Notes: generated by a model not told the origin, from the letters alone. 64,000 bases of DNA from Sycobia sp. Sy_11 (GCA_018907035.1 JACCIC010000142.1:1235001-1299000), one strand, 5' to 3'. Counted from the stretch's first letter, positions 34,861 to 46,987 are shown. Translations and numbers: made by a program.

Positions 34861-35299
34861 AAAACTTATATTAAATCTTCGCGAACTATTTTAGTAGAGA
34901 TTAATAATTTGGAAAATATAATTTAGAAACAAAATTGACTGCCAATTCGGAAACACACAAGACTTAAGGCTTCCTTATATAATGCAATTGGCGCAAACAT
35001 ACGACCCACCTCAACGATTTCGTACGATACGTGAAACTAAATAACAAACAGTTTAATGCAGAGACAGCTTATTTCGCAATGGTAATAGATAGGCTGGTAT
35101 ATTCTAATGAATAAGCAGTAAAATTAATTTTTTGACGTGTCGCCTGTATTTAGAAGCAACAGTAAGCCCAGACACTACTATCGTCAATCCATTAATTTGA
35201 AAGTGAAAATTAGGGTTAAGCCACTTGGTTGTCTGTTATAATTGACCTAAACATACTTGTTGTCTTCTCTGCCAAAATCATTCCTGATCAGCTGTATTT

Positions 35300-37260
35300 A
35301 TGTGAATCTAAAACAAGTAATTTGAAATTCGTCAATTTCTAAACCAATTACCAAATTACCTGATCTGATCGCATCTACATGATCTAAACTAAGTGTACTG
35401 AGTGGTCAAGAATTCAATCTCGTCTCAGTACCAGGCTAGAGATTTAAAAATAACTCGAACGACATTTTTCGTTCATCTATAACTCATTATTTTCTAGACA
35501 TGTTTTTTCAATGACTTCAAAGTAGCTTCCCTAATGTCACCAAAATTAAGAGCTCGGCGAGGAATCAAACACTATTCCTCCTGATCTTGGGCCAGAGTAT
35601 ACGTAATGATTTGCCCTAAAGAAGAAGCCTTTATAATGAAAAGCTGAATTTCAGCTTCAATACCCAGAAAGGTTCTGCCATTATTACTGTAAATTACTTT
35701 ACAGAGTTCTTAACGAATAGTAAACCTCTGAAATACCGCTAACAATGCTTGTGCGGTAAGATCAGATACTTATTCCAAATGAACTGCTTTAACGACCAAA
35801 CATACAGGAACTGCCACAAACACTTGAAAAGACTTTTGTCCTCTTTCGGAAGACGCCTTAATCCCAAAAGGGCCTGCAAAATCAACTACAGCGTGGGAAG
35901 GTCGACCAGAGCTTACTCTAATTACAGGGAATGATCCTATTAATTGCTTCTGAGTGCAAAAATTATGCCGTGCACATGTAACACACTGACGAGCTACTTG
36001 ACGAATAATATTTCGAGCATGTACTATCCAATGACATCTATACAAATAACTTTGTACAATTATAGCTGCGTAATCTAATGTATAAAAATTGGTTTTTCTA
36101 ATATAAATGACGGTACCTTACCGCACAACTCGAACAAATAATTCCGTACAATACGCAGTATTAAATGACAAACACCACTTTTTCGCCGGTACTCGACAGT
36201 AACAGTACTCCCAACGTCTAAAAGCTTGAATACTTCTGGACAAATAGAAAGCTTTAATGTTGCTGAAGACACTAGCTGAAAACAAAAAGATTCATCGGAA
36301 AGTGCGTATTTTTCAACAGAAACCTATCAGAGTTAAGAATCATAATAAGCTCGTGATGCGCTTACTCTAACTCATTCAAAGTATCGATCGTGACTGATAT
36401 CCTCGTATCTATCCTCGTATCGATACTTATGAATAATTATAAATTCTATTCCATGAGTATGTGCGACTAAATCGCTATTTCTTCTGAGCAAAGTGGAATT
36501 GGCACTTTTCTTTATATAACAGTTCGCACATACCAGACCTGAAGCGGTAAAAGTGGATGAAAACTCCAATAGATACGTGGCCACTTAGTATTGGTATGGT
36601 CAAGAAGCATTTGATAAGAATTTGTGTCCAAAAGTTTGAAGTTATTCAATAAAATGCGGTTCTGGTCGATTCATGCAAGGCTTGGCAAACTTGTCTTAAT
36701 TTACAACCTTAGGCTGATTGGAAGAGATAATTGCACTGTAAAATAACTATCTAAATTCCTACAATACGTAGATATAAAATGGTCCCAATAATTTTGTTTT
36801 GCAGCTTTCATAATGTGGACCAGCTAATTACAACCAACGAATGAGGGTTCCAATGTCCAAAAACGATTCTGTATCTTGGTAGAAAATTGCAGATATGCTT
36901 TACCTCTCAGGTTGCAAAAAGATATGCTGTTGTTTCCGTGGTATTATCAGTGTCTGCATTATCGATTCAAACGTAGTTAACAATCAGATGACACGACCAC
37001 TGAATCAGTATGTACGTATGAAGCTCGGCGTACTTCTGCCGAAAGCACGGCAACGTAAACAAATGATCTTACAATAGAATCCATAGTACTTGGTTGTCCA
37101 AAGTGCTGATCAGCTAATTGTAACCGATGGATGTTTAACACGTACATTATGAATTTATACGTATATGCAGCGGCCCAGTGAGCGATATACAGTTTATATC
37201 GAACAAAGTTCAAAGAACAGAAAGCCAAGTTACACGTATATAGTATCAATCTATACGCAT
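35300..37260 (-). pseudogene. BEL/Pao pol relic, copy 1
   Basis: BEL/Pao elements encode gag-protease-RT-RNase H-integrase. On the minus strand, from high to low coordinates: HRLQLADQHFGQPSTMDSI (protease end, about 37130, repeated as LAGPHY near 36810), then RT pieces (SNQPKVVN, KPCMNRPEPHFIE, about 36700, and surrounding VATYLLEFSSTF). The integrase follows: HARNIIRQVARQCVTCARH (zinc-binding block), PSHAVVDFAGPFGI, KAVHLE (about 36045-35770), and its C-terminal ETRLNS-PLSTLSLDHVDAI (about 35430). Central RT and RNase H are deleted. The direct repeats at 34590 and 37355 flank it. Confidence 0.78.
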
Positions 37261-37354
37261 TAGTAAATGTTAGTGCAAATCAAGAAAGAAATACATTAAT
37301 TTACAATGATGGCGAAAATCCGACTCGAAGGACTAAATAATAGCTCTTAAAAAT

Positions 37355-37600
37355 CATTGTTTGGAAGTGTACCCATTCAAGATATAAGTCAAGAAGGACT
37401 TTAAGAGCTTCTTATAGCAATATCGATAACCTCAAATAACTTCTCCAAGTTCATAGTTCGATATTCTAACAAGCAAGTAAAATACGTGTATTTGACAAGA
37501 AGATAAAATAACTCTGATAAATCGAGAGTGAGCTTATAAGCATGTCTTACTTATACAAAGCAGTGCCCAAACTTGATTGTGGGTATAAAACAAAAACTGG
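37355..37600. repeat. direct repeat flanking BEL/Pao relic, right
   Basis: Same sequence as 34590-34860, in the same orientation. 37600-39050 beyond it holds no gene that I can support. Confidence 0.5.
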
Positions 37601-39049
37601 CTTTTATAATGTAAGTGGTACAAACCTATACAACATATAAATTTATTTTATTTTCTTTCAGATTTATGAGTGATATCGACTCCACGTTACACCCTTGATG
37701 TATTATTCCTCCTGCCTGACTACGGTGCATTAAAGGAGCTGTTTCAACTTTTGCTTGCTAAACGATTTAGACAAATGTAGCAGTACCGAGCCGAATTTGG
37801 TCTTTCTGATTGCTCCAACCTCTGACTTGGTCTGACTAGGGTCAACTTTTTATCGTAAGGTCTTAATGATATTTGTTTAGGACTATCCTTTTGCTGGTTT
37901 AACCAGAATAGTTTCTTTCCTGGATACCAGGTATGTATTGTAAGATTAATAAACGATTGATTTGCATGAGATTTTTTATATGATTTTTATATCTAGAAGA
38001 TTATCTTTATATAATTTAGTAAAAATGTTATAAATATTCTTTTTCTGTTTAAAAGAAACTATTAAAATAGATTTTTAGCAATAAGAGTATATGAATTTAA
38101 ATCTTTAATCCCAATATAGTCTTCTTTATTGAATTCTACTGCTTAGTTCCCTTAGCAGCGTTAGTAAAAATCAGATTCTTTTGATAAACCGTTTTGATAA
38201 ATTTTTTTGAAAGAATTGTCATACATGAATTCGTTTGTTTTTTACAATTAAAAGACTGTTCAATAGAGTCAACCAAAAATTACGAATTTTATTTTTGGAG
38301 TATTTTATTCTAATTTTTTTTATAGAAAAAGTATATCATTGCTTGATATGTCAGAATAAGCAATGAATTGAGAACCAATAGAGATAATATCTCTAACATA
38401 GATAAAGATTCTATAGTTCTAATTGGACTATGAACGTGTTTATGTTTGTTCAACTTTAGATTGGTATTATAATAAGTACAAGTTGGAAAAATAATATATG
38501 ATATCACAGTGTATGTACTTATTCTTGCACTCTAATAATATTTATATATTCTTATTTTTTATTAAAGAACCTCCACACGATGACAGTCTTTTTGACAAAA
38601 CTTTGTGAAAGAATAAAAACGAGTGAATTATCGTAAAATAAATCTTTTATAATTTGATTATAGCTAGTTTTAGTTAATGGATAATAAGCTAGCAAATAAA
38701 TACCTTCTGTAAAGAAAATGTTTGTAATTGTTGACAGTCTGAAACTCAAAAAGGGGAATGATGCCGATACGTTTAATTTAATAAGTAACTTCCGATTCAA
38801 TGTAAATAAATCTTTACTATTTCCTACTGGTGATGGTGGCAAAGATGAACGAACGTTTTTCTTAGAAGTAAAAATTAGCCCTCCGTTCATCTCGTACAAT
38901 TATTAAGATTATTTTCGGTTTCTTTTATCTAAATTCCTATAGAAACTTCACACAAGACTGTGTTATATTGATAAATTTAGGCGTCATTAGTTAAACAGAA
39001 ATTTATTAATTCAAATGCTAACAGAAGCGCTCTATATCAATGCTAAAAT

Positions 39050-39522
39050 AATATTAATAATAATGAAAATAATAATAATAATAAACGTAAGTATAATACT
39101 ATTTTGAACAGCACTTAATGTAAAAGCATTCTAATCGTGAAAATAGATATTAATTGTAAGAATAAAAGTAATTATAATAATAATTCTATGCATTCAACTA
39201 TATGTAACATGCCAATGATATTAATCGCAGAGATAATAATGATAGTTGATATTAATTGATATTAATCATTGTAACGCTAATAATAACAATAACAGGGATA
39301 ACAAAAAAGATTAATAAATAGCGCTGAATATTGATTGTGTAAACTAGTAGTAACAGTGTAAATTAGTGGTACAAACAATAATCATCACGATAATAATAAT
39401 AGTAAACATAGTAGTAAACATAGTAGTAAACATAGTAATAGTATTAAAAAAATTATTATAGAATAATGCCAGTTGTAACAGTCCGAGTTAGTAGTACAAA
39501 CAATAACAATAAGAATGTTAGA

Positions 39523-39553
<31 letters not shown>

Positions 39554-39560
39554 TATATAT
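39050..39560. repeat. AAT-rich irregular microsatellite
   Basis: Imperfect AAT/ATA units over about 500 bases, with three copies of a 12-base unit (AGTAGTAAACAT, 39403-39438). It ends in clean (AAT)n (39522-39552), then AT and a T-run, where the alpha LINE 3' end begins. Confidence 0.85.
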
Positions 39561-39787
39561 ATATTTTTTTTTAGGAGGAGGAGGAGAAAAATCCTTTATG
39601 GATTCCGGAGACCGGTGCCCGTGTATGTAGGACTCACCTGTAAAGGGCATACCCACTAAAAAACAACCTCCTCAGTGCATTCCCCTCGACTGCTTCCCAA
39701 AGCTCTCAAAAAAGTTGCGAGTCGGGGTCGATAGGTGTGCACCGAGGAGACCTCCTCACGATGGCGTAAGTGCAGCCCAGGAACCGT

Positions 39788-40760
39788 CTATGAGGACATT
39801 ACTTCTCGGCTGCGCCATCCTATTCGCCCTTGTGAAAATGTGTGAAGCCCATCGTCTCGGGGAGTGCAACAGTGGGCACAGCTCGGATCCGGTACTTTCC
39901 CCATCTTGTGGAGATAGGATCGAAACCGACCGTGCCCCGATAAGAGTTGTGTGAGGTGGTAATTAACCTTTCCGTGCGACCTCTGGAGCCATGGCTTTAA
40001 CTGATTGATCAGTCGAGCCGTCCATCGGCCGCGCGTATCCCTCTCCCAGCGCTTCTGCCATTCGATTATCGTGGCAGCTCTGGCCCGTGCAGCAGCCTCT
40101 ATTCTGCCGAGAATATTTTTATTCTGGTGGACCAATTTCTTTTCTTGTGCCTGGAGATCAATGGGGGTAACACATGCGATTACCAGCACCGCCGACTCGG
40201 AGACCGTACGGTAGGAGCTCACGATGCGTAATGCCCCTGTACGCTGCACTACCGCCATTCTTTTTCTATATTTTTGGGCCATCAGTGCATCGGCCCATAC
40301 CTCCGCATCATATAGCATGATGGATGCAGCTGTCCTTATGAGCAGACGCCGCTTGCAGGGTGCTGGACCGCCGACATTGGCCATCAACCTGCTAAGTTGC
40401 GCTGTCACTCGGGCAGCTCTATCCGCCACTTTTTTTATTTGGTCCCAGAAGGTCAGCTTGGAATCAAGCGTCACCCCCAGGTACCTTACAGCTGCTATGG
40501 TTCTCGTCGTGTCTCTAACCTACATAAGGCGTATCTTTGGGACACGTTTCTTAGTTAGGAGCACGATCTCCGTTTTCGCCACCGCCAGTTCTAACCCATT
40601 GTTCCCCATCCATCTCGACGCATCACCTGGTTGAGTCGTTTTTGTGCAGCGTCATAATCCCTAGCGATGATAACAGCTGCTACATCATCTGCGTATCCAA
40701 CCAGAAAGGTGTCCCCAGGCATCTGCATTCGGAGTATTCCGTCATATGAAACGTTCCACA
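39788..40760 (-). pseudogene. LINE alpha copy 2: YADD to C-terminus
   Basis: After the frameshift come FLVGYADDVAAVIIARDYDA (catalytic YADD, about 40690), then in another frame from 40474 TLDSKLTFWDQIKKVADRA, LSRLMANVGGP, IRTAASIMLYDAEVWADAL (thumb and connection) and the cysteine-histidine tail CAHCCTPRDDGLHTF. The 39788-40474 frame is open for 228 codons. Apart from two or three shifts the RT domain is well preserved. Confidence 0.82.
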
Positions 40761-42070
40761 TGTCGGTTCCGAGTACAGACCCCTGATCTTCCGACCGTCC
40801 GATGTCTCGTAAACCAAGTATCGATCCTTAAGGTAGTCATCCAATATACGAAGTATATAAGGTGGCATCCGTCTCGCTCCATGGCCCTCAAAACATTTGC
40901 CCATCCAACAGAGTTGAAGGCATTCCGAACGTCAAGGGTAGCCAGGAGGCAAACAGGTCGAGAGTAGTGATTACCCCTCTCTATGCGCCTCGCCGCATCA
41001 ACAACCTCGAGACTTGCGTCCACCGCCGCCCTGCCTCTTCGGAATCCGTACTGTCTGTCAGTCAAGCCGCCGGCAGCATCAACAGCCCCCAGGAGTCGTG
41101 GCTTCAATAGACGCTCCATCAGCTTTGCAGCTGTATCTAACATACATAAAGGTCGACACGACGAGGGCGCCTCCGGCGGACCCTTGCCCTTGTCGATAAG
41201 TACAAGTTTCGCCACCTTCCAGCTAGAATAGAATAAACCAGCTCTCAAGCACGAATTATACATCGACAGAAGGAGTCCTGGATGCTCCTCAACTACTATT
41301 TTCAGCACCTTTCCTGGAATTCCGTCAAGTCCTGGAGCCCTCTTATTCCGCATGGTTCTAACGGCTCTACCGAGCTCCTCTGTGCTGAAAACAGGTACAT
41401 CCAGTTCTCGTTTCGGTAGAGCTGGATCAGACCTATGAGGCTGGGTGGGGAACAAGGTATCTACGATGTTCCGCATTGTGCCGGAGTCCAAGGTGCCCAT
41501 GTTTCCATGAGCTCCCAGTTTTCCAGCAACTATCCTGTATCCCAGTCCCCATGGATCGCCATCTATTTCTTCACACAGCGCCTTCCAGCATCGGCGTTTG
41601 CTGCCTTCAATCGCTCGTCGAAGTGCCTTCTTAGATAGCTGGTATTCAGCCCTCATCAAAGTGATGTCATCTCCGTGTTTACGAGCTCTCTGTGACGTTC
41701 GTCGTAGACGTAAACACCTACGCCTCAAATCAGCTATCTCAGCCGTCCACCAATAAACAGGACATCTTTTTCCAGCAACCACTTTGCAGCGCATCGAGTC
41801 TTCGCAAGCCTGGCGTAGAATGCGCATTGTGGTGCTAGTCAACTCCCTGGCGTGCTGAATTGTCGATGAGCCATTTGGAATCCTAACAAGGCTTTGCTGA
41901 CCGCGTTCAATCGCCTGCTCCGGAGTAGGGGTCTGACGGTCTCTTTTCCGTTTCTGAGGAGTTGCCTCCTCACATTCACTTCGTCCTTTATTTTTCTGTT
42001 TTTGTCGGAGCAGTCTCATTCGCTTCAGTTCATACTGTCCGATTTCCACTGCTTCATTGATCTCACTCAA
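40742..42070 (-). CDS. LINE ORF1-RT fused open frame, 442 codons
   Basis: This is the longest uninterrupted frame in the window. Residues 1 to about 110 look like ORF1 (charged, with the basic stretch PQKRKRDRQ). From about residue 115 the sequence is the ORF2 linker (SMRCKVVAGKRCPVYWWTAE). RT blocks follow: KRAPGLDGIPGKVLK, SSCRPLCMLDTAAKLMERLL, YGFRRGRAAVDA and LATLDVRNAFNSVGW, which carries the first catalytic aspartate. Endonuclease and zinc knuckles are absent between the two parts. It ends at a frameshift near 40760, ahead of the YADD box. The annotated start is internal; related ORF1 sequence extends upstream to about 42430 but is shifted by a 34-bp tandem repeat. Confidence 0.72.
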   Translation of the reverse strand: MSEINEAVEIGQYELKRMRLLRQKQKNKGRSECEEATPQKRKRDRQTPTPEQAIERGQQSLVRIPNGSSTIQHARELTSTTMRILRQACEDSMRCKVVAGKRCPVYWWTAEIADLRRRCLRLRRTSQRARKHGDDITLMRAEYQLSKKALRRAIEGSKRRCWKALCEEIDGDPWGLGYRIVAGKLGAHGNMGTLDSGTMRNIVDTLFPTQPHRSDPALPKRELDVPVFSTEELGRAVRTMRNKRAPGLDGIPGKVLKIVVEEHPGLLLSMYNSCLRAGLFYSSWKVAKLVLIDKGKGPPEAPSSCRPLCMLDTAAKLMERLLKPRLLGAVDAAGGLTDRQYGFRRGRAAVDASLEVVDAARRIERGNHYSRPVCLLATLDVRNAFNSVGWANVLRAMERDGCHLIYFVYWMTTLRIDTWFTRHRTVGRSGVCTRNRHVERFI

Positions 42071-42074
42071 ACCG

Positions 42075-42176
42075 TTTTTTATTATTTGACTTACATTTTT
42101 TTGTATGCTTTTTTATTATTTGACTTACATTTTTTTGTATGCTTTTTTATTATTTGACTTACATTTTTTTGCAAGT
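42075..42176. repeat. 34-bp tandem repeat, 3 units
   Basis: Units begin TTTTTTATTATTTGACTTAC; the first two are identical and the third diverges in its last bases. The unit is not a multiple of three, so the expansion breaks the ORF1 frame of the alpha LINE. Confidence 0.9.
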
Positions 42177-43305
42177 CTTTCCATCATTTTACTTAGGACT
42201 CTGCTTATTGTGTAAAATTGCTCCTGCAATTTACACTCAGCAGCCTTCCAAGTTGCCGGCGATTTATAAACATTGGCACTTTAATTCATACTGCTACCTG
42301 TAACATTTTCTGTCACACCAGCCAGGTTGCCTACTGGTGTGATAGGAGAACCGGGAAGCTCCATTGACTCTACTGAGTCGCTTGCAGGCGGCACTCAAGA
42401 GCCTGCTATAATTTTTTTATCACCTTTCATGATTATATTATTAATTTGTGTTAAATGTTTTATATTTGTGATGGTCAGGAGGATCACTTGTTGGAGATGA
42501 CGGATCAGCGTCCTGAAACTCCCCAGTACTGAAGCCCTCCTACATTGCGGTGGCCTCGGCTGTTCCTCCCCCACGACTCGCAGCAGGGTCCCATCCGTAC
42601 GCCATATGGCACTACTACGAGAAGCGAGATATGACGTCTGACGACATCTTACCACTGTGTGGGGCAGCCTCCCATGTTGGCTAGACTGGGTTCGGGCCCC
42701 CTACTTGTGGCGGCCCAGGAGTGCCATCTGGTTTTACAACTGTACCCTCCAGAAGGGGAACGCACATAAGCATGAAGTGATTCCCTCGCAGCTTATCCCA
42801 CCAATCAACAAGTAATCACTGCATCCGCAAGACCTTATCGTCGCTCAAACTGGTCACATTCATACGTGAGAGATACCCGTTTATAGGGCCTCTCATTCAT
42901 TCATAACCCGCCTGGAAGTTACTCGTTTATAGGGACTCCATCTCCACCATTCGTGGGAAACTCGTTTATAGAGTTCCCGATATCCTCCCCAATCCGAGTA
43001 CGGCTATCTTACAGATATGTAGGTGTGTGAATGATGAGTGGGTGTGTAGACGGGCGAATACCACTATTTTCGCTCGAAGTTCTTGTCCACGGCCACTTAT
43101 TCGTCACTCTTAGAATTGCTTATTTCGTGACTGACCGCGAGTGGTCGTTCCCCTATCCGCAACCCCGGGGACGCGTGTGGTAGCTGAACTCAACGCCCCA
43201 CTTAATAATCACCTTTATTATCATAATTCATTATAAATTATTATTATTATTTTAAATAAATATACGAGAGCACTAAATTACGTATTATAATTGTAAGACT
43301 TGTTT

Positions 43306-43383
43306 ACAATAATAATAATAATAATCATAATAATCATAATAATAATAATCATAATAATAATCATAATAATGATAATAATAATC

Positions 43384-43413
<30 letters not shown>
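43306..43413. repeat. (AAT)n/(CAT) microsatellite
   Basis: About 105 bases of AAT units with occasional AATCAT. It directly abuts the T-run and 3' end of the next alpha LINE copy. Confidence 0.95.
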
Positions 43414-43415
<2 letters not shown>

Positions 43416-45225
43416 TTTTTTCTTAAAGAGGGGGAGAAAAATCGTTTATGGATCCCGCGAATTGTCCCCGGACATGTGGGAATAACCTACACAAAGGCAT
43501 ACCCATTAAAACTACCTCCGTACTTGAAAATACGTTCCAATAGTTAGCACTCTGGGGAAGCACTTCTTCGTGAGGAGCACAATATCAGTTTTTTCCTCTG
43601 CTAGTTTCAGTCCATAATCAACCATCGAATTGCGAATTCTGCAAATGGTCTGATTGAGGCGCGTCTGTGCCAGCGGCATGTTGCGTGCAATAATAACAGC
43701 TACCACATCAGCCATATACCCGATCAGCGAGTAGCCTTCCGGCATGTCCAACCGAAGGATCCTATCATAAGAAATATTCCGTAGATCGGGTCTCAGGATG
43801 GAGCCTTGGGTCGTACCACACGTTAGCTCCTTTCGCTTAATGTCCTCTGCCGTGTCGTACAGAATGGATCTGTCCTTCAAATAATCTCCGATAATCTGGA
43901 GTAGGTACCTAGGTATATTGAAATCCGTCTCCAATGCCTCTAGCATGTCTGTCCACCTAACCGAGTTGATGATTTGTTTACATCAAATATTACCAAAAGA
44001 CACACGTGCTGGTAGAAGTGATTCTCCTCCTCCGTAGTCCATGCCGCCTTCACTAACTCCTATATAAAATCGTCCTCCCGGGCTTTTCTCTCAGCGCTTC
44101 TGCTATTTGACCATCGGGGACGCTCTGGATCGCTCAGCCGACTCCGTTCTGCCTAGAATAGTTTTCATAGTATTCATGCTCTTCTTCTCCGCTGCTTGAA
44201 TGGGTATAACAATTGCGATAACCAATACCACTGACCCAGACACCGTTCGCTAGAAGCTCGCAATACGTAATGCCCGTCTACGCTGCTCTGCCGCCATTCT
44301 TTTTCTGGAAATTTCAGCCTACAGTGCATTGGCCCACACCTCCGCTCCGTAAAGAATAATGGATTCGGCTACCTTCATGAGCAAACGCCGCTTGCTAGGT
44401 CTATGTCTTCTAACGTTCGCCATGACCCGCCTAAGTTGCGCTGTCACCCGAGCAGCCGTATCCGCTGTCTGTTTAATTTGTTACCAGAAGATTAACTTGG
44501 AATCAAGCTTCACCCCTAGATATCGAACGGCTGCTCTAGTACTCACAGTCGCATCTCCAACCTACATTTGTCGCATCGTTGATATGTGCTTCTTGGTCAC
44601 GTACATGACTTGGTTCAGTCGCATCTGTGCCGCATCACAATCTCTAGCAATTATTATAGCGCTGACGTCATCTGCGTATCCAATCAGAAAGCAGTTCTCA
44701 GGCATCTGCACCCGAAATATTCCGTCATATGAAATTCCACATGTCGACTCCGAGTACATACACCTGAGATACCGCTGCGATGGTTTTCGTCTTTTGTGGA
44801 TCCACAGTATATACAACGGGGATCCGCTGCTTTGTCCATCTTGTGCAAGTGCACACGGAAGTGTAGAATAGCCAGTCAGTATCTGGGTGAGATAGTAATT
44901 TACCTTCCATTGCTGCCGACAGATCCACAGGGCCATCTGATTTAGAAGTACTGCGGTCCACCTTCCGTTGGTATCCTGCTCTGCTCTTTGGAGAGTTTCC
45001 GGATCATGAGCCAGGATGCGCTCGTCAATGCCGACTAAGTGGTGCTAGCTAGGCGCTCGATCGCCCGCCCTGCTGTCTGCGGGAGCAAAGATGGTTTGGG
45101 TCGCTCAGGCGCGGAACCGGAAGACTCGCCTCCCCACCCAGGATCTCCCTTTAGCAGCTGGAAGGCATACGCCGTTCAGACATTTGGCACTGACGGTCGT
45201 CGTTGGGTGAGACATAAACAGTTCA
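43414..45225 (-). mobile_element. R1-clade LINE alpha, mosaic of fragments
   Basis: Three minus-strand pieces of the same family lie in series. 45222-44830 is an ORF2 C-terminal tail (GRWTAVLLNQMALWI, then LAQDGQSSGSPLYILW). 44790-44060 holds RT from YSESTCGISYDGIF through FLIGYADDVSAIIIARD to the thumb (LLMKVAESIILYGAEVW). 43946-43512 is another RT piece (RYLLQIIGDYLKDRSIL, SLIGYMADVVAV, with the YADD box disrupted), joined directly to the 3' UTR at about 43510. The order shows tandem or nested insertion plus deletion rather than one element. All frames are broken. Confidence 0.78.
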
Positions 45226-45227
45226 TA

Positions 45228-46987
45228 CAGGATGTCCAAAAAGTCTCGGAACACCTTAATAATTTTCGAGTTAAACTGATTTTGAACAATGTCAAAGTCA
45301 ATCTAGAGGTAACTTTTGTCAAGGAATTTAATAGTGACCTTGGCTTTGACTTTCAAGGTTATTTCAAGGTCAACTTTGTTTTTTCAAATGGGAACCCCTA
45401 TCTGAACTCCCGATCTGTCATTCCTTTCAAGTATTGATATACTGTATGTTAAACTTAACTTATAAATTCGTCGCATGTATTATGATTATTCATAGCATGT
45501 AAAAAGTAAGTGTAAATATTGAATTATACGAAAGATTTAAAAAAAAATTATTTAAAATTTTCATAAATGAGATAATAGAAATAATATTCTCTTTAAAAAT
45601 TCGTTTAAAGAAGTTTTACTCATACTCTTTAGCTAATTAAAGTCAAAAATATTAATAATAAAATAATGCACTGAAAATAAAAATTTTTATGTATTTTTTA
45701 TGACCATGCAAATAGAAAATTTAATATATTATTGATATTTTCTTTAATGATAATTGCATAGGTGCATTTATCATATGACTTGCATAGTTGTGCTTCAGCG
45801 CGTATGTTTCTCTCAACTATCCGGTCCAGTGATTTCATCTGCCATATCAAATTAATCTATCTATTATGCGTGAATTGTGTTTAGTAGATCTATATTCTTA
45901 TATACTAAAATATAAATGGTAAAATATGAATTAGTATATATAACAGAATTATTCATAATTTATGCAAATGCTATCTTAGGTAAGTTCATTCATTTTGACA
46001 TTCAAATAATTAATTTTGACTAATCTAACAAATTACTTAACCTTACTCAAACTCCGATCACAGTGATCAAGATTTCAAGAATAAATTTTAATACGATGTG
46101 TTTTAAGAAGTGTAAAACTATCCTGTTATTACAGTGAAGAGCCCAAAGTTAAAACGCAGAAAAATGTTTTAAAAAAAATTAAAATAGTTATTAATTTTGA
46201 AGATGTACTGCTTATTTACTTATTAATGATATTTTAAATTAATAAAAATATTTCATATGTAAAAATAAACTCTAAATTCAATACTTGTTTAAGTTCCACT
46301 TCAAAATCACGTTCAAAATTATAAAGCTTCAACTTATCAATTTTAATAAAAATTTTTAAAGAAAAGAATGATTTTTATTTACTTTTTTATTAATTTTTTA
46401 TGAATTAAAGATTTGCATGTTGCATTATTTTTATTTTTTAGTTTATTTTTAGTTTTAGTCTATGAGGCAAGGAGAGTCACACTAATTAAACACCCCAAAG
46501 GGAACATTTTACTAAGTCCACGTCGTTGTTCCTTGGTAATGCTAAAAGTAAATAAGAAAATTTCAAGTAAAATGTCCTTGAAGAGCATCGTCAAGGCCGT
46601 GCAAAGCGCACCGTTGCACGCACCTTGATAAATGTAATAGCTTATGTAGTACAAAAATTGAGAATTTCCTATGCCAAAAGGATTTCAGACCTTGTTTGAG
46701 GTTAAATGACCTTGTGTGACCATCAAGGCAATCATTGACCCATAACTTGAGCACATATTTGAGCGTAAAATTTTCTGCTCTCCCGATTTCCGTTGCCAAA
46801 AATAGAAGTACCCATTTGAAAAAACAAAATTGACCCTGAAATAACCTTGAAAATCAAACCTAAGATCAAATCCAAGGTCACTATTAAATTCCTTGACAAA
46901 AGTTACCTTTAGGTTGAGCTTGATTTTGTGCAAAATCAGTTTACCTGGAAAATTATTAAGGTGTTCCGAGACTTTTTGGACACCCTG
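45228..46987. mobile_element. 1.76-kb non-autonomous element with ~190-bp TIRs
   Basis: CAGGATGTCCAAAAAGTCTC at 45228 is matched inverted at 46987 (CAGGGTGTCCAAAAAGTCTC). The similarity runs inward for about 190 bases on each side, including AACACCTTAATAATTTTC and ACTTTTGTCAAGGAATTTAA. TA flanks both ends (45226-45227 and 46988-46989), consistent with a TA target duplication. The interior (45440-46670) is AT-rich and shows no transposase. The TIRs contain TCAAGGTCA-type sequences. The ends look like those of a Tc1/mariner-like transposon, but I cannot fix the superfamily. Confidence 0.82.

Larger units (their letters stand above)
39565..43195 (-). mobile_element. R1-clade LINE family alpha, copy 2, minus
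   Basis: This is the most complete alpha copy. The 5' end is near 43195 (GGGCGTTGAGTTCAGC), with a leader to about 42430 that contains three spaced copies of CTATAAACGRGT (42875-42973 on plus). Next come ORF1 N-terminal sequence, a junction into ORF2, RT, tail and 3' UTR, ending in an A-run and then ATT repeats. Both flanks are ATT/TAA-rich. Total length is 3.6 kb, short of the 5-6 kb usual for R1-clade elements, because the zinc knuckles and endonuclease are missing. Confidence 0.85.

Noticed and set aside
38552..38899. 115-codon minus-strand frame
   Set aside because: Low-complexity F/L/S/K composition in AT-rich DNA; no motif, and an overlapping frame on the other strand is equally open.
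43300..43485. Poly-isoleucine frame
   Set aside because: Translation of the (AAT)n microsatellite.
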